Below are positions 34,741-46,619 of a DNA stretch of 64,000 nt, piece after piece (within the stretch, counting starts at the first letter, position 1; every line of letters begins with the position of its first letter). The stretch spans positions 7,253,476 to 7,317,475 of the forward strand of contig NC_051089.1 of assembly GCF_901709675.1 (NCBI RefSeq), read 5' to 3'. Below the pieces are notes generated by a model. The model saw only the letters and a list, made by a program, of their open reading frames with translations. It did not search any database and was not told where the DNA came from. The DNA is from Syngnathus acus (taxonomy: Eukaryota > Chordata > Actinopteri > Syngnathiformes > Syngnathidae). A program made the translations under genes and the position numbers.

Positions 34741-35123
34741 TCTGCTTGTACGCATGAGAGGTGGGAAAAATTGTGCATTAGCCAGCCAGCTAATCAATGG
34801 AGGAAAACCACTGAGCCTGGGACCATGCTTATGTTACATCCATCACTATTTATAGGCAATCGTGTGTGTGTGTCTGTGTGTGTACACACATGCATGTACA
34901 TGTGCGCACAGTTGAATTCAACAGCCTAGCATGAATAAATCAGACTCAATATGACGTATGTGAACCATGATGGCAAAGTAGGTAAAACATTTGAAACCAA
35001 ATCCAATGTGTTTATACAGTACAAGAACTACGTGGATCCATTTTCTACACCACTTTTGTGCTTCGTAATTGTGAAGAGAATCTCCTCTGACTTCCGGCTG
35101 TGGTAAGCAGTCAACTCACACGT

Positions 35124-35155
35124 TTTTAGTTTGACTTTGAAAAGTCAAACTAAAA
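35124..35155. repeat. Perfect 15-bp inverted repeat, 2-nt centre
   Basis: Left arm TTTTAGTTTGACTTT (35,124-35,138), centre GA, right arm AAAGTCAAACTAAAA (35,141-35,155). All 15 pairs match. It is too short and tight for a microRNA precursor; a cruciform site or the collapsed centre of a palindromic transposon is possible. Confidence 0.93.
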
Positions 35156-35689
35156 TGGTCACTTTTGGGGAAGTGAACAGGAATCGGTCGGGTGGACCAC
35201 TACACTATCAGTAACTTCATGATGACACCAGTACAGCACTGAATCCTTAACATGGCAAGAAGACAACTTCTTTCAACAGCCTCCACCCCGCCCGCCTTCG
35301 CCCTCTTATCTATCTTTCCTAGTGGGAGGGAGACAGATTAACGTCACCGCTGGTTTACTTATCATACTGGTACCAGCGCAACCCTGCGAGGGATCGAGCA
35401 GGAGCGCAGTGCATCACCACTTAGTCTTGTCAGAGCGTGGATGGCGGCCACTTGTTTAGTAGTCTTTACTGCTGCTGTGATTGACAGCAAATAAAAAAGA
35501 AGCTTTGTCCTCTTTAAAGCAAAAGGCCTGGAGTGAGAAACTGTTGCCTCACCGAACAGACGTAAAACACATTTTACAGCATACTGAGCATTTAATCATA
35601 CCTTTACCTTTTCACTAATGTTGCTCTGCAACCGTGCACGTCTGTAAATGTGCGCACGGCTGTCTTTGTTACGTTAGCCAGGGCCGCCC

Positions 35690-35830
35690 CCACTAGCACC
35701 GTACGCAATCGCAACATGCGCACACAAACACCGAGAGCTTAATGAAGCAGAACTCAGCCTAGTGCCCATTAGCCTGGTAATTAATAATTTCTCCCTGCCT
35801 CTTAACAGTTATCTCACAATGGGGGGGGTT
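35690..35830. promoter_or_regulatory. Putative conserved noncoding block
   Basis: Unique sequence with gagcttaatgaagcagaact, gcccattagcctggtaatta and ataatttctccctgcctctt, rich in homeodomain ATTA/TAAT cores (including TAATTAATAATT). Ends at a G-run. Inference only. Confidence 0.33.
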
Positions 35831-35834
35831 GTTT

Positions 35835-38089
35835 GTGTGTGTGGTTTAGGTGCTGTTTTGTGCCTGACAGTGCACGTGCATTTCAACAGATAAAAATGTG
35901 CGGGTAAGGTTTTTCTTCATTACTTACCTCTTTTTATGACAGTAGTTAAAAGTTGGAAAAGTATTGTTTCAAATCGACTGAGCTTCATTCTATGCCGAAA
36001 GTTGAAACATTCAGAAGCATGCCGGCAAAAGCAAGTCTCTCCTCAAGCTCCTCACAGAGCGTCTCCCTTTGTGCACTTGTGTCAAGAAACAGAAAAAACG
36101 AGACAGACGGCCAAGTTCAAGACTTTCACTTATGTTCCATTAAACTATTGACAGGAATCGCTTCTGTGGACTCATCTTCCACTTTGGTTTCCTTACTCCC
36201 CATCAGCTGTTTTCCTTTTCCCTGTGATCTCAATGACCAAGAGGGAAAAGACTAAAGGAATAAAAATGAGGAAATGTAGAAGTAAAAGGTCAGACAGCAA
36301 TGCTCGTCGACTGAAAAAAAGAAGAAGAATCACTTGTCTCTGTCATCCTGCGAGTTTTATTTCTTCCTTCTTTCTCTTCCTATTTCCTTCATCGTGTTCA
36401 CTCTTCACATTCGCATCACCGACTCGAACATCAAAAGGATTCGAGTCGGATGGGGAGTGAGAGTATTTGCGATTGGTATGCGGACGCACATCTGTGATTC
36501 TAAAGGCTTCGACTAAGTGTTTGTCAAGAATTAAAGACAGTGTTTTCTGACAATCTCAGAACTCTTCCTTTATCTCCTTCTGCTTCCAAGCCCTCCCTCC
36601 ACTTTTGAACTCCACTGTATTGTAGCATGTGAACCTGCACAACAAAGATTTTCAGGATGTCCAACGAAACTGTGCACCTACGTTGAATAATCTAAAAGAA
36701 GTGATTACGACGTCATTAACGCTTTGCTCTTCATTTCTACAAGCTCGATTGATTGTGATCATCACCATCGCTTCTCTATATTGCTCACAAGTGTGTATGT
36801 GGGTGTGTGAGTTGGAAAACACATTTGGGTTGCACTCAAGGCCTGGAAACAATGAGCAGCAATTTCTTTGAAGTCCAATGCAATGTTCTATCGGGTGGAA
36901 CTGTTAATGGCTGATAACAGTGCTGCATCTCATCTCCCCCTTCTCTCCCTGTTTCTTCACCTCCTCCTTCTCACTTTTCTTTCGACTACTCACTCTTCTC
37001 ATCAAATCTCACAGGAGTAAGAATCCTGTTTGGGTTCCTTGAATGGTAAGACAGCGAGCGAGCCTTGCGGTGCCAGCAAAAGCGACTGGAGTTGATTTTG
37101 GCGGAGAAGCTCGGTAATTCTGTTAAACCAACAAAGATGTTCCATTAGCCCCCCGCTGGCGTGCTGCAAAACAGACGCTGTGGCACTCCCAAAACACAAG
37201 AGCACAACTAAACATGCCAGAAACACACAAACACACCTACTACAGAGACATGTCTGTACTGTGTGAACAGATGCGCACACATTTAATACAGTTTGAGAAC
37301 ACTATCTAAGCCTAAGCATTGTGATGACATAATTGATTGACCTTACTGTGGTATACAAGCCTATATCATAAACATTATTGAATTTCTTTTCATAATATTA
37401 TGGTGAGGGCCAAAACGTAATGTAGTGATTAGTTTTATTACTCCGTTGCTATCATTAATGGACTTATGTTTAATTCACCAAGGCAACTATTTATAGTTAG
37501 AAAATCAAAAGTCAAGTTGTACATTTACTCCAAAATCAATTTATATTTCTTCCAAAGCCCATCTCGACAAATTGAATAAAGCTCACACCGGTCGCGACAT
37601 TTGGCATGGTGGCAGGGTTGGACATACTGAGAGTAAAGCAAGCAAGCTGGCAAACAGAAAAAACAAATGATAGAATGGCAGTCACACACACCAACAGTAG
37701 ATTTGAGCTCTATGACGTAGCGCTATGGGACACACACAAGCACACAAGCGTACCAGTTGGGATATCCAGACCTGCCACTGTACAGGATTACCTCTGGCAT
37801 GGGAGTACTGGTATCCCCTCATCGGCCCGCTAACACACACATACGCATTGCACACATCACATGCTAATGCTTCACTGGGCGAGCTGATAAGAATGTGTGT
37901 GAATGTGTGCTCGCACAGAGAAGTCTCTGATGGCAAGGATTAGAGACTCTTGACTCTCTCAGTCGCTCAGAGAAGAACTAACCGGCGGCAACATGCACGC
38001 TCTGCGCAGGCAAAACACAAACAGGAAGTGCAGTGCAGCACACTGAAAATAGTGGGGGATAAATAAAACATAAATAAATAAATGTAAAA

Positions 38090-38090
<1 letters not shown>
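35835..38090. other. Non-coding stretch, no gene seen
   Basis: Unique sequence with CT-rich patches (36,920-37,000). At 37,576-37,625, aataaagctcacaccggtcg, cgacatttggcatggtggca looks like an LTR 3' end plus primer-binding-site junction but is not decisive. No exon supported; frames at 35,936-36,460 overlap each other in several phases. Confidence 0.5.

Positions 38091-38092
<2 letters not shown>

Positions 38093-38121
<29 letters not shown>
38093..38121. repeat. (TA)n microsatellite
   Basis: About 14 TA units following TAAA-type steps (38,060-38,085). Confidence 0.95.
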
Positions 38122-38124
<3 letters not shown>

Positions 38125-38128
<4 letters not shown>

Positions 38129-39215
38129 GAGTGACATTTTCTCTCAAATCTGAGTTCAACCAGTATACACAACTGATTTTGTTTCACTTTAAAGGTTCTA
38201 ATGTCAACATGTTCCCTTCCCTTTTCTTTACAGTGCTGTGTTGGCCTTGCTTGTACAAATGAAAACAATATCAGTCAGTGCGCCTCTTGCAGCAGAGACG
38301 CAGAGAATGAGTCAGAGCAGGAGAGCAATGCAAGGATAGGAAAATAGAAATGGGAATAACATGTCAGAAAGGACAAGACAAATGTTAGAGAAAGGGAGAA
38401 GGAGCACTTAACCCCTGGTTAGTGGGGTCACGTCCCAGTGGTCATGGGGAAGAAGGTCCTACGCGCGCACACACTCACATAAACACACACACACACGCAA
38501 ATGCACACACATTCTTGTACGTACGTACAAACAATAAAGCATATTAACACACAGTGCCTCTACTGGACAACCAAAGCACGACAATTCTTGTCCCAAACCA
38601 GAAATCAGACAGTACGAAGATTGAACTGTGATGTAAATAAAAGAACATTAAATAGTAGAAAATGAAAAATGTCTGTGAACTAGATTGCAGTCACAAACTC
38701 CTCTTGTTCATTTCATTGTGGTGAGCAAGTTGTGAGCGACATACAAACACACAATTCAATTTGCGTGTGGCAACAGCGTGATTAATAAGGTCACCTGCCG
38801 TCTATCATTTTGCTTCAATCATACAGTTCATGGTTCGGCCTTGAATATGTTTAGCATTATCGGCCACAACTATTTTGATGGCTCATGGGACACCCTACAA
38901 CACCAAATAATAACTCAGGATGAGATAGCAGAGATAGTTCTGTATATTCTTTGACTTTGGCCCCTCAAATTTGGCCAAATCATCCCCAATTTACGAATCA
39001 TATCTAGGCCCATGCTGAAGACATGACTGCAGGACATGTCCATAGACCGCAGTGAGAATTAGAGCAAGTGTATAATTTGTGTGCAAGCATGTTTAAATGC
39101 AAAGTGTGAAAACAATGAGACAGACAATTGGAGCAGGTGGACAGAAAAGACTGTAATAGAGAGCAAGTAAGTGCAACTTAAAGTGAGAAAAAAAGGGACA
39201 GAGCGCGAGAGAAAA
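38125..39215. other. Non-coding stretch, no gene seen
   Basis: Unique sequence with CA patches (38,464-38,510) and a 16-bp perfect palindrome TTGTACGTACGTACAA at 38,515-38,530. Confidence 0.55.

Positions 39216-39218
<3 letters not shown>

Positions 39219-39283
<65 letters not shown>
39219..39283. repeat. (GA)n microsatellite
   Basis: About 32 pure GA units, all purine on the plus strand; it creates a poly-Ser/Leu minus-strand frame. Confidence 0.97.
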
Positions 39284-39284
<1 letters not shown>

Positions 39285-39869
39285 ATCAATTATTTAGGGG
39301 AGGTAACATGAAGCTTCCTTGGATCAGGCAAACCGCTGTTTGGTCCCCAGAGAGCAAAGAGAATGAATCAGGTTGAATTTATTAGAGATTCTTTGAGTGC
39401 ACGCATGTGTGTGTGAATACAATTCAGGCACCCACCTTGGTTTCTGCTATTACGACACACACACACACACGGACACATCCTGAGAATCCCAAGCCTGTTT
39501 CTAGTTTCATTAATAAAACAGCAGCTCTTTATATGTGCTCTTCCCCTCTCTGTCTTGCCTTTCATCCTCTGTTTGTTCACACACACAGAGGGATTTCACT
39601 TATGTGTGAGTGTGTGCGCACGTAACCTCCGACTGGGATTTGGGGATGGCCCGACTGTTTGTTCATCAGTCTGACAATAGTTGGCCCCGCTGTGGTACAT
39701 ATAAAATGTGATCTCTCTTTCATGACAAGTGAAGGAGGGCGTCACTCAATACAGGCTTTGTCATTAAATGTTCCCTATGGATATTAGTTCGTAATATCAA
39801 CCAGCTTTGTATATTTTTCTATCGACAAGATTTTGCCATTTCATTTGCATCTCCGTCTGGTTTTGTTCA

Positions 39870-39992
39870 TAATATATATCTATTTACATATTATGTATGC
39901 ATATATATTTATATTAAATATATATTTATATAAATAAATATAATATTTATATATTGTATTTATATTTATTTTGATAAATATATATTTAATTC
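39870..39992. repeat. AT-only low-complexity region
   Basis: Over 100 bp of TATA/TTTATAT steps with almost no G or C (atatatatttatattaaata and similar). Likely unstable; not a TATA box in the promoter sense. Confidence 0.85.
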
Positions 39993-40822
39993 TTGAAACT
40001 AATTTGATGATTCTATGGTTTTCTATGGATTTTTTTTAATTCAAATTATCTGGTACCGCAGCCTCCTGCAACTCATTGTGTTCAACCTTTGAGATTCTAT
40101 TAGCTTCACTCTTCCTTGAGTCTATTTTCACTGTGCGTTTTGACCATATGTGAAGCTAAAGCTGAATAAAATGTATCGACGCCTTATGTTCACCTGCGTG
40201 TCTGTATAAATTTAGTGACTGTCTTATGAGTGTGAATACATCTGGCTGACTCAGTGCTTCTGTCTCCAGCACGGCAGTTGAATCTTATCTGCACCACCAT
40301 GACGTCTATGTGTGTGTGTGAGCCTACGCATCATATCAGGAATAGGAATCTTAACAACACTTTTTCACATTAGAGAGCAGGAAACGTCAGAATGCTATTG
40401 TAAGAGAGCCACTTCCTGTCCGATAAACAAAAAAAATCTATCTCGCGCACGTATAGACAGACAGGAAGAAATCCTGACAAGCAGAATTTGCTCTGCGTGT
40501 GTCTGTGTTTTACGCCATCACTCCCATCAGTCTCTGTTTCTCTTTCTTTCTCTAATAAGCAGAAGTTTGCCGCTGAGGGCAGATGGGGCAGCACAGATGA
40601 GAGAGGAGAAGACAAGCATTCAAACAATACAAAGCAAGAAATGCCGTGCGTCGACACATCAACTTTTAAGATTGTTAACAATGCTAATAAAGTTTCTTTC
40701 TCCACAAAGCAATGGCATATACATATTATTCCATCCATTCTATACAGCTGACTTGTGGAGAAAGACACCCCCGAATTGGTCACCAGAGATTTCCTATTAA
40801 ATCACAGTCAGGCCAATGAACA

Positions 40823-40865
40823 CAAATAAATAAGTAAATCAATAAATAAATCAATAAATATATAT
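40823..40865. repeat. (AATAAATC)n-like repeat
   Basis: aataaataagtaaatcaata, aataaatcaataaatatata: a degenerate four/eight-base repeat. Confidence 0.8.
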
Positions 40866-43599
40866 TTCCTTTATAGTGTATATTGTATGGATACTGCATG
40901 TATGTCCTAATTAGTATCTACACTCCACTGATATGTACCCCCCAAAAAAATTATTTATATTTGCCTCATATCAAAACGTGGGTTAGACCATGTGTTTGTA
41001 ATTTTGCAAAATAACCTAAGCTGGCGGATCTGGACAAGGGAGGTCTGCGCCGCTGTGGGCAATCAAAGCAGCTTCTCCCATTCCCTTGAATTGTGGAAGA
41101 CAAGTCACACACTGACAGTCTCAACCATGGGGATTCAAAACATCAGCATATATCACAATTGTTTCCCGCTGAAAATGCACTGTCTACAAAAACAGAGCCC
41201 TCAGTGGTAATCAGAATCATAACTGCATGCACAGCATTGTCTCCCTCTGGGTCCACAGAAGTCCCGCTGTGTCTTGAGGCCACACAAATTGCCTCAATGT
41301 AACACCCTCATCAAGATAGATTTAAGTCTCTGGAGTAAAGAACACCAAAGTTTGTGTTCATCAGTGTTAAACTGAGGCACTCACTGCCATTAGAGAGAGC
41401 GACACAAAGTAGAGAAAAGAGCTTATCATGCATTTTGATCATAACATGGCTAAAAAGCCATTTTAAACTGAATAACTGAACATTTCTTCACCATTCCTTC
41501 AGAGAACTAAACACGTGGACAGACTCTGTCCATGGTGCTGATAGTGTGTGAACATGAAATGATGTAACACACAGTCCCTGAAGTTAAACACAGAGAGGCA
41601 TCTAAAACACAATATCCTTTATGAATGGAGGACATTCAGTTTTTCTTCGGTGTGTAAGCAAATTATCTCATATTCAATTAATGGAAGGAACAATTACAAT
41701 TAGGGTCCGACCTGCTTATCCTTCCTAATAGCAAATGCACTGTGCAGTCAAAACAAATGTCTGTGGGGTGGTTTAAATTCGGGAAAAATATTTTCCAGGT
41801 CGTTTTCTCTTTTAGCCTATAAGGATAGTAATAAATATGCATGAAGCACACAGCTCCATGTAGGTGACTACTTGGCTCCATACGTTCTTGTTTTTCTTGG
41901 GCACAAAGGAAGTGAAGGAGATATGAGAGCAATCTCGGGGGAATGAGCAGTTGTGTTTTCGCACCATCACAAGCTGAAAACCGACACACTAACGATGTAG
42001 ATTTTAAAATGCTCCAGTTGAAAGTGTATTTCAAGGGGCGCCATCATTATATAAATTACGTGACCATTTTTTACTAATTCATTTGGAATTTGGGGCGCAA
42101 ATAAGCAAAGCACAGATTACCACAAGAGGGCAGTGAACTTCTCAACAAGCAACAATTTGACAGATACTGATCACTTCTCTAAGCTTGTATTGCCTCACGC
42201 CATTTCCAATTGAAATTCATTGTGATACTAAATATAAATGTAAGAGAATTGGACAGTGTGTATATTTAACCAAACTACACAACCTTGTGATACAAATGTC
42301 CATTCTTCCTTCTGGGTCAGCAAATGTTCAAGCCAATAATGACTTAAATGTCTAAAATGAGAGAATAGTTCAGAAGTAATGGATGACATGAGGGGAAGAG
42401 AAAAGAGAGCAGGAGGAGGTACATAGGGGATTTGGGGAGAGGGAAAGAGTGCGGAGAGAAGACGAGGTAGGTGAGCAGGGTCAGACGGCGGGAGGAAGCT
42501 AAGGTTTTTATTTCCTGGCGAGGTGGGACCTCGCATTTACCCCTGAGGTCATTGGTCATTGGCAGGGTCGCTTGAGAGCAGGGAGGGGAGGGGGGGTATG
42601 TCTCAATCGTGAAGAAGGGAGAATATCTTTGCAGCAAACAAGACACTGAGACAAGTAATGGGAAGAAGATGGGGAGAGAAAGAAGTGGGAGACCTAGTTT
42701 CACTTGGGAGGGGAAAGGTTGGAGGAGGTTGAAGGAGTGATAGTCCTCAAGGGAGGATATATAAAATACGCCAACATAACCCCATAAAGACTAAATTGAA
42801 TCATTCTACTTTAAAATGAACCACCCTTGATATTGCGCGAAATATATTGAGGTACACATCAAATCATCTTTCATTGGAGAGATGCTCACCCCTAATATAC
42901 GTACAAACACATTGAATATTGTTAAAGCGGCAAAAAAAAATACTTTTTAGGAATAAAATCTGCTGCGTTTTTTTTATGACCTACTACTAGTGTATGTAAT
43001 TATAATTTGGAGGTGGTGAACACTCTTTTTCATCTCGCCAAGACAGTGTGCGTAATTCAAATTTAAGCTTCCAACTTTGTGGTAATAGTTTAAAAAGGGT
43101 CCTGAAAGGCAGAACAATTCATGAATGTCCGGAGGGAAATTCACATTTCTTCACAGTTCTGGTGTCATTAGTATCATGACTCAAAAAATGCATGGCTCTG
43201 GTTTCTAAGACCCACGTTTCTATTTGTTCTTAAGACGGCCAGTCACACGTCCCAGTACGTTACTGGACATCTGTAAGACAGAAGATGATTCAGTCAGCTA
43301 AAAATATGAATGGCCTTTCAGCTCCGCCAGCCACATGGATTAACAACTCTTGCAGCTTTTCCACTGGGCTCAAACTCTGCGGCAGCATTGGCGCTGACCC
43401 ACACTGGTGGAGAGACATCGCGTATCAAAGTGGTCAAGTGTGATCCATCGTTGTCTCTTTTGAAATTCTGCTAAAGACTAGGAAGATAAAAGTTTACTAT
43501 TTGCAGTGGAAAATGTGCATGCCCTTTCTTTTTTTAGATGTTGCTCATCGTTATTGGTGTGACAATACGATAATGGATCACAGCGAAGTATGAATCTAG

Positions 43600-43860
43600 T
43601 GAGTGATGAGAAATTCCATGTAAAGGCTTATCTATCTGTAGTAATTCCATGAAAAGAGCGCTGAGGGGAAAAACATGCTGTCCCCCTTGCTAATGAAGCT
43701 TTCAGCCCTGTGCCACATCCCTACAATGACAGCTGGCAGGGGAGGGGCAGGAACTACATGCCATGAAATAAGAGGGGGGAAAAATTGATTAGCAATTTTC
43801 ATTTGCTGCAAGCTAAACAAAGGAGCTCTGCCGGCGGAAACTCTCTTGACGTTGTTGGGA
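43600..43860. promoter_or_regulatory. Putative conserved noncoding element
   Basis: Strongly enhancer-like unique block. TGACAGCTG (43,727-43,735) overlaps a MEIS/TGIF-type TGACAG and a CAGCTG E-box. aaattgattagcaattttca carries a homeodomain core, and ACAAAG (43,817-43,822) is SOX/TCF-like. ccttgctaatgaagctttca and ggaactacatgccatgaaat lie between. No simple repeats apart from one G-run and no convincing open frame. That it is a conserved element is inferred, not shown. Confidence 0.42.
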
Positions 43861-44333
43861 CAGGAAAGTGATCTTTTGAGACCTCAAGGCATCTATTGTT
43901 TAGTTAGAGAGGATGTTGGGGGTGGGGGGGTGTTGGAGAAGGGCAATGGGGATTGGAAATGGGAGGGCTGAGGTGAGAAACCTGTGGGGGAAGCAGGAGA
44001 GATGTTAAGGGCAAAAGGGAAAAGAGTGACACGGTGGCAGGTGAGGTTAAAGACTGGAAGGAGTAAAAGAAACAGGCCTCATTGGGAAAATTAAAGCATG
44101 GGTGGTTCAACTTTTTCAAGTTTTCCATGATATGTGACATCATTCACGTTCATGCAAAAACTGTAAATTCACATCCAAAAAAACAGTAGTTTAGCAGATA
44201 GATAAGAGATATTAAAAATAGACTTTACTGCTAAAGTTAATGTTATAGCGATGTGTTGGAAAGTCACCTTAGCTCAAGCTAACAAACAATACATAACATC
44301 ATAAGTAGGCCAATTAGTAGTATCAGTTTCCCG

Positions 44334-44361
44334 GTGTGTGTGTGTGTGTGTGGGGGGGGGG
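44334..44361. repeat. (GT)n plus poly-G tract
   Basis: About nine GT units directly followed by a run of 10 G. Confidence 0.92.
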
Positions 44362-44497
44362 TAATCCTTTAAACAACAGATATTTGAACACAAAACTTGG
44401 ACTGATTCATGTAGTAGACAGACAATTTAACAATACTCACAAACATGGACTGTATTTTTTATCCTTTCAGAAAAATGACAATTGCAACTTACTGAGA

Positions 44498-44536
44498 GGT
44501 GGCCAAAGTATGCACACCAGAACGAGCAGCACAATG
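44498..44536 (+). mobile_element. Short interspersed repeat, copy D (head only)
   Basis: ggtggccaaagtatgcacac, cagaacgagcagcacaatg matches the head of the family seen at 3.3, 5.6 and 6.6 kb. The characteristic tail was not found downstream, so this is a truncated copy. Confidence 0.6.
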
Positions 44537-44651
44537 TCTATTTAAGTGAAGCAAAAAACATGGCAAAATCTGTGACGTTGCTTGAGCTTTGAACATGCCC
44601 TTTCCGTGTGTACAGTTTAATACATTCTCATCAACAGCAATACCAATATAA

Positions 44652-44654
<3 letters not shown>

Positions 44655-44695
<41 letters not shown>
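44655..44695. repeat. (CT)n microsatellite
   Basis: About 20 pure CT units. Confidence 0.97.
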
Positions 44696-44697
<2 letters not shown>

Positions 44698-45214
44698 GCA
44701 TACGGTCATCATGATGTACAAAGTATAACGAGGGAAAAAAAGACACCCTAATTCATGCAAAACAAATAGAAAACTAGCAGCTGTTAAGTGAGTGAGAGGC
44801 GGGGGGAAAATCAACTTTTAAGCAAAACACTAAAGAATTCTAAATTTAATTTTCTGCAAGATTAAACACAATAATGACTAGCTTTATAAAAACCCATAAC
44901 TAATGGCTTCCAATGAGCTAATCTATAAGCATTGATCTGCTGGGTATCTCACAGACTTGCGGTGCAAAGTGGATAAATGAAAGAGAAAAAGGGGGAGGGA
45001 TGGATGAGGGGAAAGGAGGATGGGAAAGAAATTACAAGACACACACAACTACATTGAGGGAACAACTTTTTCTTTGCGAACAATAAAGTTATGCTTGTGT
45101 TTGCTCATATAGAGTAACAAATATGATAGATAGCAAAGCAAAAGTACGGTTTTATTATTGCCTTGTTTTGATACTGAAATCAGCAAAAACGTTTGGATTA
45201 AATGGGCCATATTT

Positions 45215-45300
45215 TCTCGCTTCTGGCTGATACTGTATCAGATCGATTATTGGTATCGGACTACTCTAGGCTGCAATATCGGGATCAAATCGAAAGTGAA
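45215..45300. mobile_element. Scrap of a tatcgg-rich fish interspersed repeat
   Basis: ctggctgatactgtatcaga, tcgattattggtatcggact, ctgcaatatcgggatcaaat and cgaaagtgaaaa follow the wording of a dispersed teleost repeat with alternating 'gatac' and 'tatcgg' steps that I associate with non-autonomous DNA elements. Family not assigned. Confidence 0.45.
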
Positions 45301-45639
45301 AATGTAGGCTGTGGATCCTGAGGACTGTTCGCCAGTCAACTGCAGATACACGTACATTCCCAAACTCTAAAAGTAAAATGACTTATCCTCTTAAGGCATG
45401 TGCTAATCCTGTAGCAGCTGTTTCGTTTTATGCAAAGGAAGAAGAAAACCCCACAACATAGCTGAACAGAATGCAAGGGCGATTTGCAAACTAGCAATAT
45501 TTTATCTGGCTTATCCTGCACTTGACAACTTTTTTGAGGCTCACTGATGAAGAGCCGAAAGTGGTGGCACATAAGGAGAAGGAAAGCAGGAGGGATGGAG
45601 TGAAATGAAACAATCCTCATTTGAGAATGGGCAGAATCT

Positions 45640-45930
45640 TAAAACCAGAGAGGGTTTCTTGCGTTAATCCCTCAGGGATTAACTTTCTAAATACTCCTAT
45701 TCAAGACAATTAATTCATGCATATATCACTCGCCGGCTCTTTTCATGTCATTTAAGATGATGGAGGGCGACTCTGTGGGGAGGTCGGATATGTATATGGG
45801 CATTAATGCACACGGCAATTTCACTGTGGGATCACGCGGCTACGTAAACCGTGACGCAGCATATGCACACACACGCTGATGTATGCATTGAGATCCTAAA
45901 GAGCAAATGAGGCTGCGAGTGTGACGACCG
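45640..45930. promoter_or_regulatory. Putative conserved noncoding element with bicoid-type palindrome
   Basis: Unique block. A perfect inverted repeat GTTAATCCCT (45,663-45,672), one C, AGGGATTAAC (45,674-45,683) presents two facing TAATCC sites, the recognition word of OTX/PITX/CRX-class homeodomains. Downstream are aattaattcatgcatatatc, tgtatatgggcattaatgca and CpG-bearing words (cacgcggctacgtaaaccg). Function is inference. Confidence 0.4.
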
Positions 45931-46619
45931 AAAGGGGGGGGCCTCTAAAAAGTTGACTGACTTATTCTGACAGCTGAATACTAATCATGAGATCAACCTC
46001 TGGCTAAATCTACAGGATCTCACCGGGGTTTCTGGCTGGGAGAAGCATAAAAAGGATTAGTTGTAAATACAGCAGGCTTAAGGAGAACAGAGAGACAGCA
46101 GTGGACAGTCTCAACAACTTGAAACTAAAGGTTGAGAGTCAGAACCAACGGAGACGTGAATCACAATTAACAAATGAACCTTCCAAAGCTGATAACCATT
46201 CCGATGTTGCCAACTGTTTGGTCACTAAGTCAAAGCAGGACATTTTTAGAAGACCTCAGTCAGTCAGCTTGTGGACAAAACAACAATAATAATGAAAACA
46301 AGGCCGCTATAAATCTGACATTACATTACACAGTCTCACATATTGGCCGACAAAGCTCACAAACGAACCAGTGACACGCTTAAATTATTGAGTGCCTGAC
46401 CTCAATTGGTTGGCTGGAGCAGGCTCAAGCGCACTGAGCTGACCTAGGCCACTACGATACAGCGCAGTCAAAACATGCTCACCCTGCAGACACGGGTTTA
46501 TAAAGTCTAAAAATAAGCCGTGGCATCGTAGAGTCACGATGTAAATTCATAAATAAATGCAACTGATTGGACACCTGAATAAATATAGCCACAGACATGC
46601 TATCAATGCACACATGCTA

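Larger units (their letters stand above)
32290..35690. other. AT-rich non-coding stretch, no gene seen
   Basis: Mostly AT-rich unique DNA (32,290-32,880; 33,290-34,080) with GT tracts and a 15-bp inverted repeat listed separately. Overlapping opposite-strand frames at 34,084-34,433 come from a purine-rich patch. No exon or transposon is recognised. Confidence 0.55.
39285..43595. other. Mostly AT-rich non-coding stretch, no gene seen
   Basis: Contains a CA tract (39,454-39,471), an AT-only region, an AATAAATC-type repeat and a purine patch (42,355-42,740) that explains the long opposite-strand Ser/Leu/Pro frames. The 162-codon plus-strand frame at 40,312 overlaps a 137-codon minus-strand frame and shows no domain. 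41,020-41,110 and 43,080-43,460 are unique and could include weakly constrained sequence. Confidence 0.55.
43865..45210. other. Non-coding stretch, no gene seen
   Basis: A purine-rich patch (43,910-44,080), then AT-rich sequence with GT and CT tracts and one interspersed-repeat scrap. No gene. Confidence 0.55.

Noticed and set aside
35124-35155. MicroRNA precursor at the 15-bp inverted repeat
   Set aside because: Stem is only 15 bp with a 2-nt loop, too short for Drosha/Dicer substrates.
37288-37305. cagtttgagaacac as the partner of the hAT-like end at 22.94 kb
   Set aside because: Matches only partly, lacks the terminal CTG and is over 14 kb away.
40312-40800. 162-codon plus-strand open frame
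   Set aside because: Overlapped by a 137-codon opposite-strand frame; no domain, no coding-like composition and no splice context.
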